Shown in pieces: positions 26,352-36,199 of a stretch of 64,000 nucleotides of DNA (position 1 is its first letter; every line of letters starts with the position of its first letter). Position numbers and translations under genes: made by a program. The notes beneath the pieces are model-generated. The model made no database searches. It was not told the origin of the DNA and was given only the letters and a program-made list of their open reading frames with translations. The DNA lies in NCBI GenBank assembly GCA_904420445.1, contig CAJFVJ010000003.1:551900-615899 (forward strand). Reading direction: 5' to 3'. Source of the DNA: Candidatus Adamsella avium (GTDB taxonomy: Bacteria; Cyanobacteriota; Vampirovibrionia; Gastranaerophilales; CAJFVJ01).

Positions 26352-27107
26352 ATGGATTATAAAAATTTATCACCAAAAGACAGAATAATTCTCGCTTTGG
26401 ATGTAGACACAATAGAAGAAGCGAGAGCACTCGTAAAAGAACTGAAAAACTATATCGGCATATTTAAAGTCGGGCTGCAGCTTTTTACTTCCGTTGGACC
26501 TGAAATATTCAAAGTAATAAAAGATGAAGGCGCCGAAGTCTATTTTGATGGCAAATTTCATGATATACCGAGCACTGTTTCAAAAGCCAGCAGTAATCTT
26601 ATAAAACATGGAGTTACCCTCTTTAACCTTAATATACAGGGTTCGTCAAAGATGATTACAACAACTGTAAAGCAGGCAAAAGAAACTGCAAAAAAACTCG
26701 GTGTTGAAGATGACCTAAAAATTCTTGGAGTCACTCTTCTGACAAGTTTCGGACAAAGAACGCTGACTGAAGAACTCGGAGTCAATCAAAATATAGATGA
26801 CTATGTTATCAAACTGGCGGAAATAGCAAAACATACGGAGCTTAACGGTGTTGTGGCAACCGCAGCCGATGCACAAAAAATAAGAAAAATCTGCGGAGAT
26901 GATTTCATCATCGTATGCCCTGCAGTACGCCCAACCTGGTCAATTGTCAATGACCAGGTCAGAGTTGTCACTCCTTCTCAGGCTATTCTTGCCGGTTGTG
27001 ATTATATAGTTATCGGAAGACCAATAACTCAAGCAAAAAATAAAGTTGAAGCAGCAGAAATGATTATTGCAGAAATAGAAGACTCGATGACAAATCATAT
27101 TCTATAA
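26352..27107 (+). CDS. pyrF: Orotidine 5'-phosphate decarboxylase
   Basis: Catalyses the last step of UMP synthesis. The 251-residue protein has the family motifs IILALDVDT, GIFKVGLQLF, the catalytic DGKFHDIPSTV (Asp-Lys-Asp tetrad region), and the C-terminal phosphate-binding DYIVIGRPIT. No neighbouring pyr genes. A strong hairpin terminator follows. Confidence 0.95.
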   Translation: MDYKNLSPKDRIILALDVDTIEEARALVKELKNYIGIFKVGLQLFTSVGPEIFKVIKDEGAEVYFDGKFHDIPSTVSKASSNLIKHGVTLFNLNIQGSSKMITTTVKQAKETAKKLGVEDDLKILGVTLLTSFGQRTLTEELGVNQNIDDYVIKLAEIAKHTELNGVVATAADAQKIRKICGDDFIIVCPAVRPTWSIVNDQVRVVTPSQAILAGCDYIVIGRPITQAKNKVEAAEMIIAEIEDSMTNHIL

Positions 27108-27123
27108 AAAAATTTTTTTAATC

Positions 27124-27162
27124 TTAAAAAATAGCCGTCGTTTAAAAACGACGGCTATTTTG
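27124..27162. terminator. Bidirectional terminator between pyrF and the TPR/NHL gene
   Basis: Stem AAAATAGCCGTCGTTT / AAACGACGGCTATTTT with a two-base loop between convergent genes; T-runs on both strands. Confidence 0.85.
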
Positions 27163-27185
27163 ATTTTAATTTTCCAATTTTTCAA

Positions 27186-28058
27186 TTAAAGTTTGAATCT
27201 CTGAACAGTTCCATCGCCCTGAACGGAAGCAAACAAATAATTCTGATTATCCACATACAAGAGATAAGGTTTCTGTATATTCGAGATAACAACTTCAACT
27301 TTCCCGGCAGGAGTAATACGAAGAATGTTGTTCGCATCATAGTTCGCTATATAGATATTTGAATATAAATCAACAGCTACCCCAATAGGACCTTTCAGAA
27401 GACTGTTTGTTTTACCGGAGATAAGAGTTTGTACTTTTCCTTTAGGGTCAATTTTCAGCACCCGATTTTCAGAATAGTCTGCAACATATAAATAACCGCT
27501 CTTATCCTTTACAATCCCGGCAGGACCGTTAAAACCAGAGTAAGAAAACTTGGAAGCGTTTAATTGAGCAATCGATGAAGCAGGACGATTATTCCATGCC
27601 GATTTTTGATTTTTGCTGTTTATTTTTGTATTAACCGTTTTGTATAGACTTCTTGATTCTTTATAAGCCTTGCTATCAGCAGAAATTGCATTCAAATAAG
27701 ACAAAGACAAATCTAACTCACCTTTTTTATAATAAAGATTAGCCACCTTTAACTTTGTTTCATCATCCTCAGGATTTCTTGCGAGAAGCTCTTTGAATAT
27801 CTCAAAAGCTTTATCATCCTGTTTGGTATATTCATATAGAACACCTAGATTATAATAAGAATCCAAGAAATTAGGATCAATCTGTATCGAAGAATAAAAA
27901 GCAGCTATTGCCGCATCATAATTGTTGTCACGGGAATACTTCACACCTTCGTTATATTTTGCAACGGCTGCCGGAGAATAATCAGAGGCAAAACAAAATG
28001 ACGAACATGAAACAAGCACTAACAACGATAAAACACATCTTCTTATAAAATTCTGCAT
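27186..28058 (-). CDS. Secreted TPR and NHL-repeat protein
   Basis: A 290-residue protein with a signal peptide (RCVLSLLVLVSCSSFCFA), two to three TPRs (about 28-125: YDAAIAAFYSSIQIDPNFLDSYYNLG) and a C-terminal half with NHL-type beta-propeller repeats (GPAGIVKDKSGYLYVADYSENRVLKI; GPIGVAVDLYSNIYIANYDANNILRI). It is likely extracytoplasmic and binds proteins or ligands; no enzyme signature. It is 76 bases from the next TPR gene in the same direction. Confidence 0.83.
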   Translation of the reverse strand: MQNFIRRCVLSLLVLVSCSSFCFASDYSPAAVAKYNEGVKYSRDNNYDAAIAAFYSSIQIDPNFLDSYYNLGVLYEYTKQDDKAFEIFKELLARNPEDDETKLKVANLYYKKGELDLSLSYLNAISADSKAYKESRSLYKTVNTKINSKNQKSAWNNRPASSIAQLNASKFSYSGFNGPAGIVKDKSGYLYVADYSENRVLKIDPKGKVQTLISGKTNSLLKGPIGVAVDLYSNIYIANYDANNILRITPAGKVEVVISNIQKPYLLYVDNQNYLFASVQGDGTVQRFKL

Positions 28059-28133
28059 AAAGCCCTCTCTTTTGACTCTTACCTAATTTATATTTAAATT
28101 ATATATTATGCTTTCTCTGCGGGCAAAATTTTA

Positions 28134-29234
28134 CTATTTGTAAAGATTTTTAGTCAGCTGAAATTCATGAAGAATACCTATACTCTTCATTTCTGATTCT
28201 CTGTTCAAAATAGAGTTAAAAACTCTTGTTGCCTGATTCATCTTATATTTTAGAGTAACAGCTGCAGCCATCATTCCATGATTTGGCGAAAAATCCGCTA
28301 TTGTAGGATCCTTCGTCTTATAAACCTCTGCGACCTTATCATCAAGAGCCTTCGGATCCTGCAAATAAAGTTCTTTAACATAATCCATTTCAGGATCTTT
28401 TATGCCGTTTGAGTTTGCCATCCAGAACTGTGCAGCAACACGATATGCATCCTGCTCTTCTTTTATCGAAGAATAAGAATCTTTATCATTGGCATGAACC
28501 ATTTCATGAACCAAATATGCAGCTATAATCTGTGGCGCAGCCCAGAGATATTTATCAGTAACTGTAATATCTTTTGTCGCATTGGCATACTGGGCAATAT
28601 TCGCATCACCGCCCATCAATGCAGTCTGACCGAATTTGAAACGGACATCTCTTGTATTATTAACTATCTCAGGAGGCAAAAAGGCTGAAGCCATAGCATA
28701 AGCAGCCTGAAGATTATTCTGGGCATAATAAGATTTTTGTATCTCTGCAAGTTCAGGATTGCTCTGAGCAAGCTCCAAATTTTGAGTTTCAAGCAAATTG
28801 CGGCGTGCAAGGTCATTCATCGGGTCTATAATCAAAGCCTGATTTAACAGCAGCTTTGCATCTCTGTAGTTTCCGACTTCTTTCTGAATAACACCCAAGT
28901 CAATCATCGCCTCAGAGTCATATGGTTCTATATTCAAAATTTGCTGATAATACTCTATCGCCTTTTGATTGTCGCCTTTTTCATAATAAATTTTTGCAAG
29001 GTTGAAATATGACGGAGTATATGTGCTGTCTTCCTGTATTGATTTCAAATAATATTCAATCGCCTTATCCTTATACCCCTGCTGAGCATAGGCATTTCCC
29101 TGTTCTTTATAACTTTCTGCCTGCTTTCTTGATGAAAAGGCGGGTGTTGTCTGAACAGCATAAGGAGAAGAAAAACCGAAAGATGTTTTCTTCACAGAGG
29201 GATTATTCAACAAACTCACGCTGTTTATATTCAT
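28134..29234 (-). CDS. TPR protein with HExxH metallopeptidase-like domain
   Basis: A 366-residue protein. Residues 35-155 contain three tetratricopeptide repeats. A second domain contains HEMVH (residues 243-247), an HExxH zinc-peptidase signature, followed by Glu259/Glu260 and Asp262, which could supply the third ligand. No signal peptide is visible (N-terminus MNINSVSLLNNPSVKKTSFG). Family not recognised; a zinc-dependent peptidase is the best guess from the motif. Confidence 0.75.
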   Translation of the reverse strand: MNINSVSLLNNPSVKKTSFGFSSPYAVQTTPAFSSRKQAESYKEQGNAYAQQGYKDKAIEYYLKSIQEDSTYTPSYFNLAKIYYEKGDNQKAIEYYQQILNIEPYDSEAMIDLGVIQKEVGNYRDAKLLLNQALIIDPMNDLARRNLLETQNLELAQSNPELAEIQKSYYAQNNLQAAYAMASAFLPPEIVNNTRDVRFKFGQTALMGGDANIAQYANATKDITVTDKYLWAAPQIIAAYLVHEMVHANDKDSYSSIKEEQDAYRVAAQFWMANSNGIKDPEMDYVKELYLQDPKALDDKVAEVYKTKDPTIADFSPNHGMMAAAVTLKYKMNQATRVFNSILNRESEMKSIGILHEFQLTKNLYK

Positions 29235-29325
29235 ATAATTATTATAAAACTGACCGTGCTAACCTTTTACTATAATTATATAAAAACCTTTTTCAATCAC
29301 AAATTGACAGAGCCTTAACGGAACT

Positions 29326-30051
29326 TTACCAAAGGGGATGTTTTTTTACAAGACCGTTTTTTCTCGGATATTGTTTATCACTCGGAGCTGTTTTTTCTAT
29401 GACAACAAGTTTTCTCACTGAGTCACTGTCTATTTTGTAATCTTTTACATCAGCAACTTCAGCATGAAGAAGCCTTAGAGCATTTTCTGCCGTTGAAATT
29501 TCTTCCTCCGCTGTCTTTGATTTATATGCAACAAGCTGTCCGCCAACTTTCAGATAAGGAACACAATATTCAACAAGCATAGAAAGAGGCGCAACAGCCC
29601 TTGCTGTAATATAATCATAGAACTCTCTGTTGTTTGACTCCAAATCTTCTATTCTGGCATTTTTTGAAACAAGTCTGCTTCCAATACCCAACGCCGCTGA
29701 TAGTTTGTCTACAAATCTGATTTTCTTTCCGACAGAATCAACGGCAACAAGAGTCGCATGTTTATAAATAATTAAAATAGGCACCCCGGGGAATCCTCCG
29801 CCGCAGCCAAAATCAAGAAGAGAAAACTTTCTGTCTTTATCTTCCTCAACAAGAGAAAAAGCAAGTGAATCAAGAAAATGTTTAATATATACTTCTTCTT
29901 CTTCAGTATTTGCAACAAGATTGGTATGCGAATTATACACGAATAATTCATTATAATAACGTTCAAAAGCTTGGAGTTCAGATTCATTCAAATCTAAATC
30001 AAAACTTTTTGCCCGAGAAATAAATTCAGCATACGACTCATCACTAAGCAT
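29326..30051 (-). CDS. rsmG: 16S rRNA (guanine527-N7)-methyltransferase RsmG
   Basis: Methylates G527 in 16S rRNA. The 241-residue protein has the SAM-binding motif LLDFGCGGGFPGVPI, VDSVGKKIRFV, and ITARAVAPL, all typical of GidB/RsmG. The start overlaps the stop of the upstream ATPase gene by eight bases, so the two are translationally coupled. Confidence 0.95.
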   Translation of the reverse strand: MLSDESYAEFISRAKSFDLDLNESELQAFERYYNELFVYNSHTNLVANTEEEEVYIKHFLDSLAFSLVEEDKDRKFSLLDFGCGGGFPGVPILIIYKHATLVAVDSVGKKIRFVDKLSAALGIGSRLVSKNARIEDLESNNREFYDYITARAVAPLSMLVEYCVPYLKVGGQLVAYKSKTAEEEISTAENALRLLHAEVADVKDYKIDSDSVRKLVVIEKTAPSDKQYPRKNGLVKKHPLW

Positions 30052-32710
30052 TTTTGATATCTTTCAGGATATTCTCAAATGAGTGCAAACCGACTTTCCT
30101 TTTTATATTGTTGATTCTTCTTTGTATTCTATACTGGCTATCAGTAGAAATAGCATCCCCAAGAACTTTTTGAGCAAGTATAAAGAACTTGACCGCTTTC
30201 GAGAAATCCGCCATATCAGAATACATATCGCCAAGATCCAGATATGTCGAAGAAATATAATAGACGGAGTTGATTTTTTTCGCTGCATCAAGCTTGACTG
30301 TATAGAACTTGAGAGCATTCTTATACTCTTTCAAATCACAATAAATATCAGCAAGCTTCAGAGATGAATAATAAATTCCCTCCAGGTTGCTCTTTGAACG
30401 GTCTATCTCAAAAGTTTTCGAGAGATAATCAAGTGCTGTTTTGAAATCGCCTTTTTCTCTGAAAATCAACCCGAGGTTTGAATAACAGTCTGCAAGATAT
30501 AAGTTTGAATCAGGATTATTATCTGTTTTCTCAGAATTGCGATAGTGTGTTACTGCTTTTGAAATATCTCCGGCATCATCATATAGCAGACCGATTTTGA
30601 AATACAACTCGGCAAGCAAAGAAGCATAATCAGCCTCTGCATCTGACTCTTCATCATACCTGCTAAGCATTTCCATTGCCTTTGTATAATTTGAAATAGC
30701 CTGTCTGAAATTATTTTCCTGATTGAATATATCTCCAAGGTCTTTATATGCCTCAGCAATATACTTCGGCTCTATCCATGAGAGCTCCTGAGAGAAGAAC
30801 TTTTCATAAGTTTTCTTCGCACGGGCATAATCTTTAAATTCTTTAAATACTTTTGCCATAGAGAGCAGAATTTGACCTGCCTTTGAAAATTCACTTTTCT
30901 CAAAACATATCAAATAAGCTTTTTCAAGAGCATTCACAGCTTCTTCTTTATTTCCGAGGTGAGTAAAGCATATTGATATTTTATCAAGTGCATAAACCTC
31001 TTTTTCTCCTCCTCTGATTTCATAGTGATATTTTTTGAAATACTCAAGCGCTCTTTGATAGTCCCCTTCTGATTCACATCTCAAAGCACGGCTCAAGAGT
31101 TCATCTTTAGCAGAAACATCAGACAAGTCAACATCTTCATAGGTGCTTCGATTTCTGAAATTTTCCAAATCAGATAAGTCAATACTCTTACGATTCATAA
31201 ACGCTGAAGTATCTATCTCATCATCACCCGATGGTGAACTCAAAAGCATTTTTTCTTCTTCGCTTAAGTTGATAGAAATACCTTCCATATCAACATCACT
31301 GCTATCACCAAGACCATCAAGCAAAGTCTGACCGTCTACAGCATTATTTAAAAAGTCAAGATTATCATCATTTTGTGATGCAGAAGAAAGCGACTTCTTT
31401 GAAGGAATAGGCGGCTGCTGTTTATCCAATTTTTCTTCCTCTTCTTCTAATAAACTATTATTTGCACCTTTATTCTGAGAAATTTCTTTATCCATCAGCA
31501 ATATAGCATCATCATTCAAAGTTGATGCAATAAAATCAATATCGGATGATGAAATTTTAGGAGCGGAACTCTTGCTCATTTGCTTATGATAAGCACACTC
31601 TTCACTCAAAGATGTTCTTGAGAGTTTTATCAATCGTTGAGAGTGTTTCAAAGGAATTTGTTTTTCATAAATCCCTGATAATTCTTCATGATATTTTGAC
31701 AGCATATTCTGCGAAAGAAGAGGAAGCACTACATCTTTGAAATAATCTTTTATATAAAAACTGCCTCTAAAAGCCGTTATCATATTTTTATTCAGCAAAT
31801 ATGTCAAATCAGATTTGGATATAATTTCATAAAGAAATTCTTTATCCGATGGATGTCTGATTAAACACAATTTGTTGAAAGTTTCTTTATCTTCCAATGC
31901 ATCATATCTGTTCGTAAATACATAATTTTCAAAAGATTTTCCTGATTTTGTCATCTGCACCATCGCATCAAACAAATCATCATTTTTCATATCAATCATC
32001 ATCATAAGAAAACTCTTCACATAAAGAGGTATTCCCATGGTAATTTCATAAAATTTTTCTATCGTTGATTTTGTTGCATCAATATTTCTTGATTGTATCA
32101 AATCAACAACATCATCCTCTGTTAAAGAAGGAATATTTATTTCTTCTGAAATACTTTGATACTTGCTATATAAATCATCAGGAGCAATCCTCGATGAAAT
32201 AATAACTGATGTGTTTCTGTTCTTTATCAAATATTCAATAAAATTAAGAATGTCGGAATCTATTTTTCCGTCTTTATTCTGAAATAGCTTCTCAAAAGAA
32301 TCAAATACAATGGTAATATTCTCATTCAGATTATTTATGGAAGAAATAATCTTCTGGTCTATCGACTCTTTTGCATATGTTTCGTCTTTTCTCAAATTTT
32401 TTCTGTCAAGAAGCTTGTTTTCATACAAAACCCGATAAAAGAAAAAGATAATATCATCAAGACAGACATTTTCATAACAATCAAAGACTATTGCTTTTTT
32501 GTTAACTTCTATCTTCAAATACAAATCAATCAGCGTGCTCTTGCCGCTGCCCTGAACACCGTTGATAAAAGACACCTTCGCTCCGCTTGTCCTCAGATTG
32601 TAAAGAGGAAGCTTCTTATGCTCAAGTATCAAAGAACTGCTGCTGAATTCATCAACCAGTGCAGCAATCCTGCTCATATTATTTTTATTTGAAAAAATAT
32701 TCTCACTCAT
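30044..32710 (-). CDS. P-loop ATPase with C-terminal TPR array (STAND-like)
   Basis: An 888-residue protein. Residues 1-330 form an NTPase: Walker A GVQGSGKST at 51-59, a Walker B-like IVFDSFEKLF near 130-140, and sensor-like SVIISSRIAPDD. The middle (370-530) is Ser/Asp-rich and probably disordered. Residues 540-870 contain about eight TPRs, including full consensus units (DYQRALEYFKKYHYE, NKEEAVNALEKAYL). This NTPase-plus-repeats layout matches STAND or AfsR-like signalling proteins, without a visible DNA-binding or effector domain. Translationally coupled to rsmG. Function unknown. Confidence 0.85.
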   Translation of the reverse strand: MSENIFSNKNNMSRIAALVDEFSSSSLILEHKKLPLYNLRTSGAKVSFINGVQGSGKSTLIDLYLKIEVNKKAIVFDCYENVCLDDIIFFFYRVLYENKLLDRKNLRKDETYAKESIDQKIISSINNLNENITIVFDSFEKLFQNKDGKIDSDILNFIEYLIKNRNTSVIISSRIAPDDLYSKYQSISEEINIPSLTEDDVVDLIQSRNIDATKSTIEKFYEITMGIPLYVKSFLMMMIDMKNDDLFDAMVQMTKSGKSFENYVFTNRYDALEDKETFNKLCLIRHPSDKEFLYEIISKSDLTYLLNKNMITAFRGSFYIKDYFKDVVLPLLSQNMLSKYHEELSGIYEKQIPLKHSQRLIKLSRTSLSEECAYHKQMSKSSAPKISSSDIDFIASTLNDDAILLMDKEISQNKGANNSLLEEEEEKLDKQQPPIPSKKSLSSASQNDDNLDFLNNAVDGQTLLDGLGDSSDVDMEGISINLSEEEKMLLSSPSGDDEIDTSAFMNRKSIDLSDLENFRNRSTYEDVDLSDVSAKDELLSRALRCESEGDYQRALEYFKKYHYEIRGGEKEVYALDKISICFTHLGNKEEAVNALEKAYLICFEKSEFSKAGQILLSMAKVFKEFKDYARAKKTYEKFFSQELSWIEPKYIAEAYKDLGDIFNQENNFRQAISNYTKAMEMLSRYDEESDAEADYASLLAELYFKIGLLYDDAGDISKAVTHYRNSEKTDNNPDSNLYLADCYSNLGLIFREKGDFKTALDYLSKTFEIDRSKSNLEGIYYSSLKLADIYCDLKEYKNALKFYTVKLDAAKKINSVYYISSTYLDLGDMYSDMADFSKAVKFFILAQKVLGDAISTDSQYRIQRRINNIKRKVGLHSFENILKDIKNA

Positions 32711-32900
32711 ATTTGATATTTTATAATAACTAGCGCAATATTAACAGTCTTTATATAATTATTCCTCCAAAATCATTATTAATAACATACTTTAAACATA
32801 TTAATTAATAGTTGTTAAAGATAAAAAGAAATTTATTTCAAAAAAACTATGTATGAGATAATATAATAAATTATCAAATGACACCAACAAGGGACAGATT

Positions 32901-33695
32901 ATGATAAAAGTAGCAATAAGCGGCGCATGCGGAAGAATGGGGCAGGAAGTTGTCAGAACAATATTCAATGACTCCAAAACAGAAGCAGTTAGCGTCATCG
33001 ACCTCAAACATGAAGGCGAAAACATCGGAGAAATTACAGGAATAAAAGACCTCAACCTTACTGTAAAAAAAGACCTCAAATCAGCACTCGAAGAAACAAA
33101 ACCTGATATACTCGTCGATTTTACAGACCCGGCAAATGTTTACAACAATGCAAAAATTTGCCTCAACTCAGGCGTAAGTCCGGTTATCGGAACTACAGGT
33201 CTGAAAGACGAACAGCTTGAAGAGCTGAAAAAACTCTCTGAAGAAAAACATCTTGGATGTCTTATTGCGCCAAACTTTGCAACAGGCGCTGTTTTGATGA
33301 TGATGTTTGCAAAAACAGCCTCAAAATTTTTCGATAATGCAGAAATAATCGAATACCACCACAATCAGAAAAAAGATGCTCCTTCAGGAACGGCTATCAA
33401 AACAGCTCAGATGATGAGCAAAGAAAAAGAAAATTTTGCCCACGGAAATATTGCGGAAACTGAATTGATAACAGGCTCCCGCGGCGGCAACTTTGATAAA
33501 AACATTCACATCCACAGCATAAGAATGCCTGGATACGTGGCTTCTCAGGAAGTTATCTTCGGCTCAACCGGCCAGACTCTCAAAATCAGACATGACTCAA
33601 TTGACCGAACATGTTTTATGCCAGGTGTTTTGATGGCTGTTAAATACATAGCAGAAAACAAAAAATTCATTTACGGACTGGAAAATATATTTTAA
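32901..33695 (+). CDS. dapB: 4-hydroxy-tetrahydrodipicolinate reductase
   Basis: NAD(P)H-dependent reductase of the diaminopimelate/lysine pathway. The 264-residue protein has the dinucleotide motif ISGACGRMGQ at 7-16, VDFTDPANV, the catalytic EYHHNQKKDAPSGTA block, and the C-terminal SIDRTCFMPGVL. First gene of the compact dapB-asd-dapA operon. Confidence 0.97.
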   Translation: MIKVAISGACGRMGQEVVRTIFNDSKTEAVSVIDLKHEGENIGEITGIKDLNLTVKKDLKSALEETKPDILVDFTDPANVYNNAKICLNSGVSPVIGTTGLKDEQLEELKKLSEEKHLGCLIAPNFATGAVLMMMFAKTASKFFDNAEIIEYHHNQKKDAPSGTAIKTAQMMSKEKENFAHGNIAETELITGSRGGNFDKNIHIHSIRMPGYVASQEVIFGSTGQTLKIRHDSIDRTCFMPGVLMAVKYIAENKKFIYGLENIF

Positions 33696-33712
33696 GAAGA
33701 GGAATAAAAATA

Positions 33713-34735
33713 ATGGAAAAATACAATGTAGCAATATTAGGCGCTTCAGGAGTTGTTGGCAGCAGAATAAGAAGTATTCTTGAAGAAAGAAACTTCCCCG
33801 TAAAAAACATAAAATTCTTATCAAGCGCAAAAAGCGCAGGTAAAGAAGTTGAGTTTATGGGCAAAACTTACAAATTTGAAGAAGCAAAACCTGAATCATT
33901 CGACGGCGTTGACATTGTGCTAGCATCAGCAGGTGCCTCAACAAGCAAACACTTTGTTGATGAAATAGTAAAAAGAGGCGCAGTTCTCGTCGACAACACA
34001 AGCGCTTTCAGAATGGACAAGGATGTCCCGCTTGTTATCGCTGGAGTAAATGACAACGACCTCAAACAGCACCATGGCGTAATCGCAAATCCGAACTGCT
34101 CAACATCACAGCTTATGCTTGTGCTCAAACCTCTTCATGATTATGCAAAAATCAAACGATTGATAGTAAGCACTTATCAATCAGTTAGCGGAGCAGGAAA
34201 AGCCGCCATTGATGAGTTAACTGAAGATACAAAAGCAAGACTCGAAAATAAACCGTTCGAAAATAAATGTTTCAAAGCGCAAATAGCCTTCAATGCCATT
34301 CCTCAAATTGACGTTTTCGTCGACAATGACTACACAAAAGAAGAGATGAAGGTAACAAACGAAACAAAGAAAATCCTCCACCTCGATGAAAAAACACCGA
34401 TATCCTGCACAGCTGTCAGAGTTCCTGTCTACATCAGCCACTCTGAAGCCGTTGATGTCGAATTCGAAAAAGAAATTACCCCTGAAAAAGTCAGAGAACT
34501 TCTTGAAAATGCCTACGGCGTTGAAGTCATCGACAACCCGTCACAATACAAATTCCCGACAGCAGTACAGGCAGCAGGAACAGACCCTGTTTATGTCGGA
34601 CGTATCAGAAAAAACATTGCTTTCGACAACGGCATTGCAATGTGGGTAGTAGCTGACAATCTCAGAATAGGAGCAGCGCTAAACACTGTAAGAATAGCCG
34701 AAAAACTGGTAGAGATGAATCTCGTAAGAAAATAG
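33713..34735 (+). CDS. asd: Aspartate-semialdehyde dehydrogenase
   Basis: Makes aspartate semialdehyde, the branch point for lysine/DAP, threonine and methionine. The 340-residue protein has ILGASGVVGSRIRSIL, the catalytic cysteine in NPNCSTSQL, QSVSGAGKAAIDEL, and the C-terminal WVVADNLRIGAALN. It lies 17 bases after dapB and 10 before dapA. Confidence 0.97.
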   Translation: MEKYNVAILGASGVVGSRIRSILEERNFPVKNIKFLSSAKSAGKEVEFMGKTYKFEEAKPESFDGVDIVLASAGASTSKHFVDEIVKRGAVLVDNTSAFRMDKDVPLVIAGVNDNDLKQHHGVIANPNCSTSQLMLVLKPLHDYAKIKRLIVSTYQSVSGAGKAAIDELTEDTKARLENKPFENKCFKAQIAFNAIPQIDVFVDNDYTKEEMKVTNETKKILHLDEKTPISCTAVRVPVYISHSEAVDVEFEKEITPEKVRELLENAYGVEVIDNPSQYKFPTAVQAAGTDPVYVGRIRKNIAFDNGIAMWVVADNLRIGAALNTVRIAEKLVEMNLVRK

Positions 34736-34745
34736 GAGAAGAACT

Positions 34746-35630
34746 ATGCAAAAACGCTATGATGCAGGCGAAGTTATAACAGCAATGATTACACCTTTCG
34801 ATAAAGACCTCAAAGTCGATTTCAATAAGGTGGAAAAGCTCGCAAAACATCTCTCTGATAACGGTTCTGATGCTGTGCTGGTTGTCGGAACAACTGGAGA
34901 AAGCCCGACCCTGACGCATGAAGAAGAACTTGATATCCTCCGTGCGGTAAACAATGCCCTTAGAGGAACATCTACAAAAATTATTATGAATACCGGTTCT
35001 AACTCAACTCTTACAGCGGTTGAGATGTCAAAAAAAGTTGAAAAAACAGGCATGGCTGATGCCCTGCTATCTGTTGTCCCTTACTATAATAAACCGTCGC
35101 AGGAAGGTCTTGTTAATCATTTCTCAATGATTGCAGAAGCAACTTCACTGCCGGTTATTCTCTACAACATCCCCGGAAGAACAGGCATCAATATGCTGCC
35201 TGATACAATCGCAAAACTTGTTGAGAAAAACAAAAATATATCAGGCGTAAAACAGAGCTGTGCAGACCTCGACCTCGTATCAGAGATAAGAATAAAAACA
35301 CCTGATGATTTTGCAATTTACTCCGGAGATGACAGCCTGACACTTCCTATGCTGGCTCTTGGAGCAGACGGCGTTATCAGCGTTGCATCTCATGTTATCG
35401 GCAAAGAAATAAAAGAGATGATATCCTCATTTAAATCAGGGAATTATCAAAAAGCTCTTGAACTGCATAAAAAATACTTTGATGTGTTCAAAAAACTCTT
35501 CATAGCACCGAATCCGACACCGGTAAAAGCTGTCCTCGCAGCTAAAGGTCTCATCGAAGAATTCGTAAGACCTCCTCTTTGTCCTGTAACGGATTCTCAA
35601 AGAGATTTATTAAAGAAACTTGACATATAA
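34746..35630 (+). CDS. dapA: 4-hydroxy-tetrahydrodipicolinate synthase
   Basis: Condenses pyruvate with aspartate semialdehyde. The 294-residue TIM-barrel protein has VVGTTGESPTL, the Tyr region LYNIPGRTGINM, and the Schiff-base Lys in ISGVKQSCADL. Third gene of the operon; supplies DAP for peptidoglycan and lysine. Confidence 0.97.
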   Translation: MQKRYDAGEVITAMITPFDKDLKVDFNKVEKLAKHLSDNGSDAVLVVGTTGESPTLTHEEELDILRAVNNALRGTSTKIIMNTGSNSTLTAVEMSKKVEKTGMADALLSVVPYYNKPSQEGLVNHFSMIAEATSLPVILYNIPGRTGINMLPDTIAKLVEKNKNISGVKQSCADLDLVSEIRIKTPDDFAIYSGDDSLTLPMLALGADGVISVASHVIGKEIKEMISSFKSGNYQKALELHKKYFDVFKKLFIAPNPTPVKAVLAAKGLIEEFVRPPLCPVTDSQRDLLKKLDI

Positions 35631-35700
35631 ACAACTATTATAGAAAATCATATTTTGTTGATGATATATTGATATTGATACAAACCTCAGGAGAGATTAG

Positions 35701-36066
35701 ATGTACGAAATAAAAGTAGAAGCACAATTCTCGGCAGCTCATCACCTGTTGAATTATGAGGGAGAATGTGAAAAACAACACGGTCACAACTGGAAAGTTG
35801 AAGTGTTCGTAAGAGGTGAAAATCTTGATAACTCAAATATATTAGTTGACTTTAAAGTAGTGAAAAAGGAATTGAAAAAAGTTATAGATAAACTCGACCA
35901 CTCAGACTTGAATGAACTCGATGAATTCAAAGGAGTCAGCCCGAGCAGCGAAATAATCTCAAAATATATCTACGAAAAACTGAAAATAGAAATTCCTCTG
36001 CTCTCAAAAGTATCTGTTTGGGAAACACCAACATCCTGTGCGTCATTTTTTATAAATGAATTCTAA
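35701..36066 (+). CDS. queD: 6-carboxytetrahydropterin synthase (QueD/PTPS family)
   Basis: Zinc enzyme of queuosine precursor synthesis. The 121-residue protein has zinc ligands His15, His27 and His29 in AAHHLLNYE and KQHGHNWKVEV, catalytic Cys23, and the later LDHSDLNE motif and WETPTSCASF near the C-terminus. No other queuosine genes nearby; some family members act on biopterin instead. Confidence 0.9.
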   Translation: MYEIKVEAQFSAAHHLLNYEGECEKQHGHNWKVEVFVRGENLDNSNILVDFKVVKKELKKVIDKLDHSDLNELDEFKGVSPSSEIISKYIYEKLKIEIPLLSKVSVWETPTSCASFFINEF

Positions 36067-36199
36067 AAAACAGAACCTTTTCAAAACGTAACAAAAACTT
36101 TTTATATAATTTATACATAAATTTCATGTTTGTTGTATTGTAGTATGTATAAATAAATATTTAAGCGATAGATGATAATGGAGAAATAGGATTAAAATT

